A stretch of DNA of 19,811 bases from CAZZIZ01 sp964654535. Its GTDB lineage: Bacteria; Bacteroidota; Bacteroidia; Chitinophagales; UBA2359. This document shows positions 15,221 to 19,811 of the stretch, piece by piece. Position numbers and translations under genes: made by a program. How positions within the stretch are numbered: the first letter of the stretch is position 1; each line of letters begins with the position of its first letter. The DNA is taken from NCBI GenBank assembly GCA_964654535.1, contig CAZZIZ010000044.1, positions 1 to 19,811 on the forward strand. The letters are read 5' to 3'. The notes under the pieces were generated by a model, which saw only the letters and a program-made list of their open reading frames with translations, was not told the origin of the DNA and did no database searches.

Positions 15221-15259
15221 TGAATACTCGATGTTTTCCTATCGAGTGTTAAGTATTCA
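15221..15259 (+). promoter_or_regulatory. Hairpin in the probable mscL 5' untranslated region
   Basis: TGAAT-ACTCGAT (15221-15232) pairs with ATCGAGT (15241-15247) and, past a 7-base bulge, ATTCA (15255-15259), giving about 12 base pairs with an 8-base loop. It ends 15 bp before the mscL ATG. There is no U tract after it, so it is unlikely to be a terminator. It may affect mRNA stability or translation, or act as a DNA dyad. The rest of the 215-bp gap from 15060 shows only a weak promoter-like TAACTTTA at 15209. Confidence 0.4.
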
Positions 15260-15274
15260 CTTTAAAACAAAAAA

Positions 15275-15658
15275 ATGTTAAAAGAATTTAAGGATTTCAT
15301 AATGACTGGAAATGTCATTGATTTCGCAATTGCTGTGATCTTAGCGGGTGCAGTAGGGTTGGTAGTAACTGGTTTCGTAAACGACATCATTATGCCAGTA
15401 GTTGGTCACTTCGCAGGAGGTGCAGACTTTTCAAGTCTTATGATTCCTCTAGGCGATGCAGTTGCCGAAGATGGTTCACCGAAAAATGCAGTGAGATGGG
15501 GTAAATGGTTGAATACCATTATCAATTTGGTCATTGTAGGATTCGTCCTGTTTATGCTCGGTAAAGCGAAAATCAAAGCTTTGGGTGCTGCTCCAGATCC
15601 AGATCCAACACCAGATCAATCATTATTGACTGAAATTAGAGACGCTCTAAAGAAGTAG
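15275..15658 (+). CDS. mscL: Large-conductance mechanosensitive channel
   Basis: This 127-residue inner-membrane channel opens at high membrane tension and releases solutes during hypo-osmotic shock. The N-terminal amphipathic helix MLKEFKDFIMTGNVIDFAIA is characteristic. It is followed by the gate helix TM1 (about 15-42, AGAVGLVVTGFVNDIIMPVV), a short periplasmic loop with GGADFSSLMIPLG, TM2 (about 76-96, WLNTIINLVIVGFVLFMLGK) and a charged cytoplasmic C-terminal helix (SLLTEIRDALKK). Length is normal for the family. It stands alone: 215 bp separate it from the DUF349 gene, a leader hairpin precedes it, and a strong terminator follows 51 bp after the stop. Confidence 0.96.
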   Translation: MLKEFKDFIMTGNVIDFAIAVILAGAVGLVVTGFVNDIIMPVVGHFAGGADFSSLMIPLGDAVAEDGSPKNAVRWGKWLNTIINLVIVGFVLFMLGKAKIKALGAAPDPDPTPDQSLLTEIRDALKK

Positions 15659-15709
15659 TCCAAAAAATAAACTGATGTTTTTCAATGCGCCAAGTTGAAT
15701 TAATATCAA

Positions 15710-15738
15710 CCCTCCCGTTTTCGGGAGGGCTTTTTTTT
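15710..15738 (+). terminator. Rho-independent terminator of mscL
   Basis: CCCTCCCG (15710-15717) pairs perfectly with CGGGAGGG (15722-15729) around a TTTT loop and is followed by C and eight T residues (15731-15738). This is a textbook intrinsic terminator for the plus strand. Confidence 0.93.
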
Positions 15739-15770
15739 GCCCTGTTGATTCGTAGATAGGTTCAATTATT

Positions 15771-15938
15771 TGGGAGTGCCCCACTCTCTTCTGCCGACAA
15801 GTCGGCAAGTTCGGGGTCGGGCTTTCGGCCCTCGCTCTGTTCTGCTGCTTTCACGCTTAGCACCTCTAGCTCCAAGGAGCTAAGTGCTAAGGTTCATCAG
15901 CAACAGGAGCTCAAACATAGGCCTCTATCCCTCACTCG
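15771..15938 (-). repeat. Structured intergenic repeat, copy 3
   Basis: On the minus strand this reads GAGTGAGGGATAGAGGCC (from 15938), GAGCTCCTGTTGCTG, hairpin 1, CAGCAGAACAGAGCGAGGGCC, GAAAGCCCGACCCCGAAC, hairpin 2 and GGGGCACTCCCA (to 15771). In hairpin 1 CTTAGCAC pairs with GTGCTAAG and AGCTCC with GGAGCT (15857-15893 on the plus strand). In hairpin 2 TGCCGAC (15792-15798) pairs perfectly with GTCGGCA (15801-15807). It lies between the mscL terminator and the M28 peptidase promoter, in the opposite orientation to both genes. The region 15659-16014 contains nothing else except these signals. Confidence 0.8.
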
Positions 15939-15977
15939 ATGATACGCCAGACTTAAATCTCCTGCCTAGATCAGTTT

Positions 15978-15985
15978 TATATTTG
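15978..15985 (+). promoter_or_regulatory. Putative -7 promoter box of the M28 peptidase gene
   Basis: TATATTTG fits TAnnTTTG and ends 29 bp before the ATG at 16015. No good -33 TTTG is seen about 20 bp upstream, where the sequence is CTTAAATCTCC. The strong terminator and repeat copy 3 upstream mean that this gene needs its own promoter. Confidence 0.4.
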
Positions 15986-16014
15986 TAATTTACTGTTCTG
16001 ATAATTAATTACTA

Positions 16015-17310
16015 ATGATAAGAACCACCGTGAAGCTCAAGCTCCTATTAATACTCATACTAATTTCCTCAACTGCGATTGGACAAAATAGAGAGTACGC
16101 TCGATTTATTCTCGATACACTCTGCGACCCTAGTTTAGATGGAAGAGGATTTTATAATCAAGGTGAAAAGAGAGCTGCAGAATTCATTAAGGGGCAGTTT
16201 CAGGAATTGGGGCTAAAGAAAGTCGGGGACAGCTACTTGCAGGAATTTAACTTGAGTACAAATGCCATCGTTGGAAAACTTAACTGTCAGATAAACAAGA
16301 CCACTCTTAAACCAGGTCAAGATTACTTAGTTGATCCATCCAGCCCACCTTTCGACGACAAAAGCAAAATAACTGTCCTTAGCAAGGCTGCTATGACAGA
16401 TATTGGTGCATTTAAGAAAGCCATACCCAGTTTCGAAGACAAGTTTGTTCTTATTGACCCAAGCCTAATCAAAGATGAATCAAAAGAAATCAGATCACAA
16501 CTTGGAGAGATCATCTACTTCTTAAAACTCTCCAAGGAAATCAGGCTCAATGGCATTATTGAAGTAGCCGAAAAGAAACTAACCTATACAGCCTCTCAAC
16601 ATAAAGCAGTTAGACCGCATATTACTGTACTCAAGGAAAAGCTACCGAAGAGCCCTGGGCAGATTCAACTAACAATTGAAAGCGAATACACCGAAAAACA
16701 TAAATCCCAAAACGTTATTGGCTATTTGGAGGGAACTAAAAAAGATGAATACATCACCGTAGTCGGACACTACGATCATCTTGGACGAATGGGCAACGAT
16801 GTCTATTTCCCAGGAGCAAACGACAATGCCAGTGGCATAGCTATGATGCTGAGCCTGGCAAAAGATCTAGCTGCCAATAAGGAATTGGAATATTCAATGC
16901 TTTTCATTGCCTTTGGTGCGGAAGAAATTGGCCTCGTAGGTTCCAAGTACTACACTGAAAACCCAATCGTTCCTTTAGAAAAAATAAAGTTCTTACTCAA
17001 TCTAGATATTTTAGGAACAGGTGAAGACGGAATTCAAATTGTAAATGGAAAAACATTTCGAGAAGAGTTCGACTATCTCGTTGAATCTAACAAATCGAAG
17101 GATCTGCTTAAGGAAGTAAAAATCCGTGGAGAGGCTTGTAATAGCGACCATTGTTTTTTTACAGAAAAGGGCGTTCCAGGTTTCTTTATTTACACGCTCG
17201 GGGGTGTCCAACACTATCACGACATCTACGACCGCTCAGAGACCTTACCACTTACGGAATATGAGGACTTGTTTGTACTCTTGAAGGATTTTATCCTTAC
17301 AATGAAGTAG
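16015..17310 (+). CDS. Exported M28 family zinc peptidase
   Basis: This 431-residue exported metallopeptidase has a signal peptide at about 1-23 (LLLILILISSTAIGQ). Residues about 75-230 may include a PA-like insert domain, which I cannot define well. The M28 catalytic core runs from about 232 to the end, with the zinc ligands and catalytic base visible: His252 in GHYDHLG, bridging Asp270 in GANDNASG, Glu303/Glu304 in AEEIGLVGS, Asp331 in LNLDILG and His402 in HYHDIYD. Family members are aminopeptidases or glutaminyl cyclase-like enzymes; the substrate is not predictable here, but a di-zinc aminopeptidase is the best guess. Location is the periplasm or outside the cell. No T9SS sorting domain is present. 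The gene is convergent with the methyltransferase gene, with 2 bp between the stops. Confidence 0.9.
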   Translation: MIRTTVKLKLLLILILISSTAIGQNREYARFILDTLCDPSLDGRGFYNQGEKRAAEFIKGQFQELGLKKVGDSYLQEFNLSTNAIVGKLNCQINKTTLKPGQDYLVDPSSPPFDDKSKITVLSKAAMTDIGAFKKAIPSFEDKFVLIDPSLIKDESKEIRSQLGEIIYFLKLSKEIRLNGIIEVAEKKLTYTASQHKAVRPHITVLKEKLPKSPGQIQLTIESEYTEKHKSQNVIGYLEGTKKDEYITVVGHYDHLGRMGNDVYFPGANDNASGIAMMLSLAKDLAANKELEYSMLFIAFGAEEIGLVGSKYYTENPIVPLEKIKFLLNLDILGTGEDGIQIVNGKTFREEFDYLVESNKSKDLLKEVKIRGEACNSDHCFFTEKGVPGFFIYTLGGVQHYHDIYDRSETLPLTEYEDLFVLLKDFILTMK

Positions 17311-17312
17311 GG

Positions 17313-18869
17313 TCACCCCATCTCCAACTCCTCCAACTTATCATACAACTCAAACGCCGGAAAGGTAGCCTTCCCCTCGCTCATAGTGCCGTAGAACAAT
17401 CCATCTTGCCTCAACTGGTAGTAACAAAGCGCCTTGTTATAAAAAGTATCTGCCTTGCCGCCGTGCAGTCCCTCAGATTTTTCGAAGAAGTCCAAGGCCT
17501 CGGGGTAAAAGCCAAGATCGTAGGCAATACCACCCAACTCATAAGCCAAATCAAAAGGCTCGCCCATACTGTAATAAGTCGACCAGACTTTTTGCAGGGT
17601 TTCGCCTATTCGCTTGCGCTCATTGAATGATATTGTTTTGGCGACTTGCTTTAGTCGAGGAAGTAAGGTTTTGAAGAAGGTTGAATCGTAACCGCTTAAA
17701 CGCAGGAGCGCGAGCAGGTCGCGTAAACTGAGCCGCGATACGTTGTTATAGGCGAGGTGTTTTAGGGTATTAAAATCATCAGGACCAAAATCGTTGACGA
17801 CGCGCTCATAAGCGCTTATTACCTGTTTGTAGGTATCACTTTCATTTAGGAAGAGCATAGCAGCCAGTTCTAAATGGAAAGTGGAATAAGCAGGCAGTAA
17901 GGCCTTTCCACCTAATCCCGAACAGTAGCTGCCTAAGGCATGGTAATTCACCCAAATGGAAAAGCTACCGTGGGTAATAAACTCGGGTTGCTTTTTTCGT
18001 TTTAGTTCTCGTACATCGTGAAAGCCTTTGTCCATTGAGAGTAAGAACAAACCTTCTTTCGAAAATGATTTCAGTCCGTCCAAACAACGAATACCACTTG
18101 TTGGAAAAAACACGTAAGAGTCCGTTAAGGATTTTTTGTAGACTTCTAATATGTCATTGAGCAGCGCATTTTCGTAAACTGGTTTTTGCACTGACTCATG
18201 ACTAAACTCCAATTCAAGATTATCAATCAGCGTTTCTGGACTCGTTTTACCTGGGTCTACTTTTGATTTAATAGCAATGCTGCAATTCGACACTTCTCCA
18301 TTCCGAAACAAAAAGAGATCATTGGGAATAGAATCGAAAAAGTAATTGGCGATGGCGACTACAGGTTGTTCTAAATCATTTGTGCCTACGGTTTTCTTAG
18401 AATAACGAAGTTCTATCGCTTCACTTTGTAAGCCATCGAAAAAGGCCAAGTCTAGAACACCGCGCTGGTAGTAGCTTTCAAACTGCGGATGTGCTTTAAA
18501 AAAGTCAAGGTTCTCTTCTATGATATCGCTTAGCACATAACAATAAGGAGGCAGTTTATGGGAGCTTCCAAGAATCAACTTGTCTAGCTGTTTCAAAATA
18601 TGAAAAGCCAGCCGCCCGTGCCCTGCTCCTAACTCGACGATGTAAACTGTCGGCTCTATTTTACCTTTCTGTGCAAGATCAATGAGCAGGGCGAAAATTA
18701 ACTCGGCGTAAGTCTTGCCTACAAACGCACTACTAGTTAAATGATAAGGAACAAGGTCTTCGCTGAAAGCTTCCATACCGCTGTACTCGTAAAAGTCACG
18801 GTTGAGTTGCCAGATTTTACTTTTTGAAAAGAGAGTACTCGATTCAATCTCGTACAGGTTTGTAGACAT
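17313..18869 (-). CDS. MidA/NDUFAF7-like SAM-dependent methyltransferase with C-terminal TPR-like region
   Basis: This 518-residue cytoplasmic protein has a Rossmann-type SAM-binding loop, IVELGAGHGRLAFHIL (77-92), preceded by HLTSSAFVGKTYAELI (43-58). IANYFFDSIPNDLF resembles the N-E-x-x-D-A-x-P segment of the MidA/NDUFAF7 family (COG1565), whose human member methylates an arginine of a respiratory complex I subunit. In place of the usual short C terminus there is a longer helical region, and about residues 435-518 look like TPR helices (YELGGIAYDLGFYPEALDFF, ADTFYNKALCYYQLRQDGLF). The target is therefore uncertain and may not be complex I. The start is ATG at 18869. Family assignment is by motif only. 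Confidence 0.7.
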   Translation of the reverse strand: MSTNLYEIESSTLFSKSKIWQLNRDFYEYSGMEAFSEDLVPYHLTSSAFVGKTYAELIFALLIDLAQKGKIEPTVYIVELGAGHGRLAFHILKQLDKLILGSSHKLPPYCYVLSDIIEENLDFFKAHPQFESYYQRGVLDLAFFDGLQSEAIELRYSKKTVGTNDLEQPVVAIANYFFDSIPNDLFLFRNGEVSNCSIAIKSKVDPGKTSPETLIDNLELEFSHESVQKPVYENALLNDILEVYKKSLTDSYVFFPTSGIRCLDGLKSFSKEGLFLLSMDKGFHDVRELKRKKQPEFITHGSFSIWVNYHALGSYCSGLGGKALLPAYSTFHLELAAMLFLNESDTYKQVISAYERVVNDFGPDDFNTLKHLAYNNVSRLSLRDLLALLRLSGYDSTFFKTLLPRLKQVAKTISFNERKRIGETLQKVWSTYYSMGEPFDLAYELGGIAYDLGFYPEALDFFEKSEGLHGGKADTFYNKALCYYQLRQDGLFYGTMSEGKATFPAFELYDKLEELEMG

Positions 18870-18887
18870 TTTAAAGCTCTTTGTTCA

Positions 18888-18901
18888 GGAATACATATTC
18901 C
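18888..18901. promoter_or_regulatory. Palindrome upstream of the methyltransferase gene
   Basis: GGAATA-CA-TATTCC is a perfect 6+6 bp palindrome lying 18 bp before the methyltransferase ATG (minus strand). It also lies in the 188-bp divergent gap shared with the plus-strand gene at 19058. It has the shape of a small operator. The same gap holds TAGGGTTTA twice (18924-18932 and 18968-18976). No regulator can be named. Confidence 0.3.
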
Positions 18902-19057
18902 AACTAAGCAAGCTTTTACTACATAGGGTTTAGTAGAAACCGACGAAATCGCGATACGGGGGCAATGTAGGGTTTATAGTTGGGATTTAGTCCTAGAGCG
19001 ACTATTCCAAATTACTCTGTAACTTATATGTACATAACTTCTTATTCTTCGGTAGTA

Positions 19058-19585
19058 ATGAAAAGAACCTTCAAATATCTCTTACTTCTTTTATCCTTTT
19101 TGGCTGTAGTGGGGGCTGCAATATTCTTTGCTATTCCCATTTTACTCGGCTCTAAGTTTGTTGAGTTTGACGAGGTGTATTGGTATAACACCGAATCCGA
19201 TGACCCATCGAAACTTAAGGACTTGCCATTATTCATAGAGGCCTTAGAAACTGGAAGTAGAGGATGGAGAAACGTACAATTGGATAATATAACGGACTCC
19301 TCATTTGCCAACCGTCTTGAAGAACGCGGTTTTGCAAAATACGCACTCCGAAAAAATCAGGTGAGAAAATTAAAATTGCTATCGCGCATGAATTTCTTGA
19401 GTGACGGAAGAACAAAGAAGTGTATCCCCATTTTTCGCGACATTCTCGTTTTCAAGAAGGAGGATAAAACAAATGCAATTGCTATGGTTTGCTTTGAATG
19501 CAATAAGCAATGGATAATTGCTACTAGTGATGTCGAAGAGACTCGACTTGACTATGGTCGTTTACAGCGAATACTGCTGAACTGA
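19058..19585 (+). CDS. Membrane-anchored protein of unknown function
   Basis: This 175-residue protein starts at ATG 19058 (MKRTFKYLLLLLSFLAVVGA). One strong hydrophobic helix spans about 8-31, so it is either N-terminally anchored or a lipid-free exported protein; no lipobox cysteine is present. Residues 32-175 would face the periplasm. The only motif-like part is CIPIFRDILVFKKED followed by VCFECNKQWIIA (about 137-165), which reminds me of small Bacteroidota proteins with a C..P.RD.IVF...CFEC pattern whose role I do not know. A TTG at 18980 and an ATG at 19028 are in frame upstream, but 19058 places the charged KR pair right before the hydrophobic helix. It is divergent from the methyltransferase gene. 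Confidence 0.7.
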   Translation: MKRTFKYLLLLLSFLAVVGAAIFFAIPILLGSKFVEFDEVYWYNTESDDPSKLKDLPLFIEALETGSRGWRNVQLDNITDSSFANRLEERGFAKYALRKNQVRKLKLLSRMNFLSDGRTKKCIPIFRDILVFKKEDKTNAIAMVCFECNKQWIIATSDVEETRLDYGRLQRILLN

Positions 19586-19611
19586 CTAATCGCTTAAGTG
19601 ATTGTGCCCTC

Positions 19612-19774
19612 GCGTGAGGGATAGAGGCCTTTGTGGAGCTCCTGTTGCTGAGCACAAGAAGTGAGTTTACCGCTTGCGGTAGATACGAACTTTGGGCTCA
19701 GCAGAACAGAGCGACGGCCGAAAGCCCGACCCCGAACTTTCCGCGCAGCGGTAGATGTGAGCGGGGCACGCCCA
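19612..19774 (+). repeat. Structured intergenic repeat, copy 4
   Basis: This copy reads GCGTGAGGGATAGAGGCC (from 19612), GAGCTCCTGTTGCTGAGC, hairpin 1, GGGCTCAGCAGAACAGAGC, GACGGCCGAAAGCCCGACC, CCGAAC, hairpin 2 and GGGGCACGCCCA (to 19774). Hairpin 1 contains GTGAGTTTACCGCTTGCGGT then AGATACGAACTTTG (19661-19694), nearly identical to copy 1, although the outer stem bases differ and still pair (GCTGAGC with GGGCTCAGC). It begins 26 bp after the stop of the unknown membrane protein gene. The last 37 bp of the window show nothing else. Confidence 0.8.
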
Positions 19775-19811
19775 AAACAAATTTTTACAAACTACAACTG
19801 CGCTCCTTCGA

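Noticed and set aside
18980..19057. Upstream TTG (18980) and ATG (19028) starts for the last membrane protein
   Set aside because: They would put an unremarkable polar stretch before the KR-plus-hydrophobic anchor; the ATG at 19058 gives a normal membrane-anchor N terminus.

Overview
The window looks like a chromosomal segment of a Bacteroidota bacterium, most likely a marine member of the Flavobacteriales. The reasons are a secreted FG-GAP protein with a type IX secretion (T9SS) C-terminal sorting domain, matches to the Bacteroidota -7 promoter box TAnnTTTG upstream of several genes, a fused aspartate kinase/homoserine dehydrogenase, a multi-repeat DUF349 protein, and moderate to low GC with few classical Shine-Dalgarno sites. 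The genus cannot be fixed from this sequence.

Layout. Positions 1-1746 (minus strand) hold the start of a small lipoprotein and a secreted FG-GAP/T9SS protein. Positions 1831-2066 are a structured repeat with a tandem-duplicated tail. A queuosine-precursor transporter (minus) and RNase HI (plus) are divergent from about 2.85 kb. Positions 3457-10499 form the threonine locus: thrA (aspartate kinase-homoserine dehydrogenase), thrB overlapping it by 4 bp, then an exported DUF1573/von Willebrand A protein and about 620 bp of stacked repeats, and only then thrC with its own promoter box. valS, a DUF349 protein and mscL follow on the same strand, and mscL ends in a strong intrinsic terminator. Another repeat copy, an exported M28 zinc peptidase and, convergently, a MidA-like methyltransferase with a TPR-like C terminus come next. 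A small membrane-anchored protein of unknown function and a last repeat copy close the window.

Most genes are core functions: threonine synthesis from aspartate (thrA, thrB, thrC), valine tRNA charging, RNA-DNA hybrid removal, queuosine salvage and protection from osmotic shock. The FG-GAP protein, the DUF1573/vWA protein, the M28 peptidase and the two small proteins are cell-envelope or exported proteins.

The least explained feature is a dispersed, structured intergenic element of about 155-235 bp, seen five times: plus strand at 1831, 8909 and 19612; minus strand at 15938 and, in a diverged form, at about 8774. All copies keep the same end and middle boxes, while the hairpins between the boxes change sequence and stay self-complementary. 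This points to selection on RNA or DNA structure. It resembles GTGAGGGATAG...GCCCGACCC...GCCCA repeats common in Flavobacteria and may relate to the Rfam Flavo-1 motif, which could not be tested here. A different inverted-repeat element at 8784-8891 is sandwiched between two copies inside the threonine cluster.
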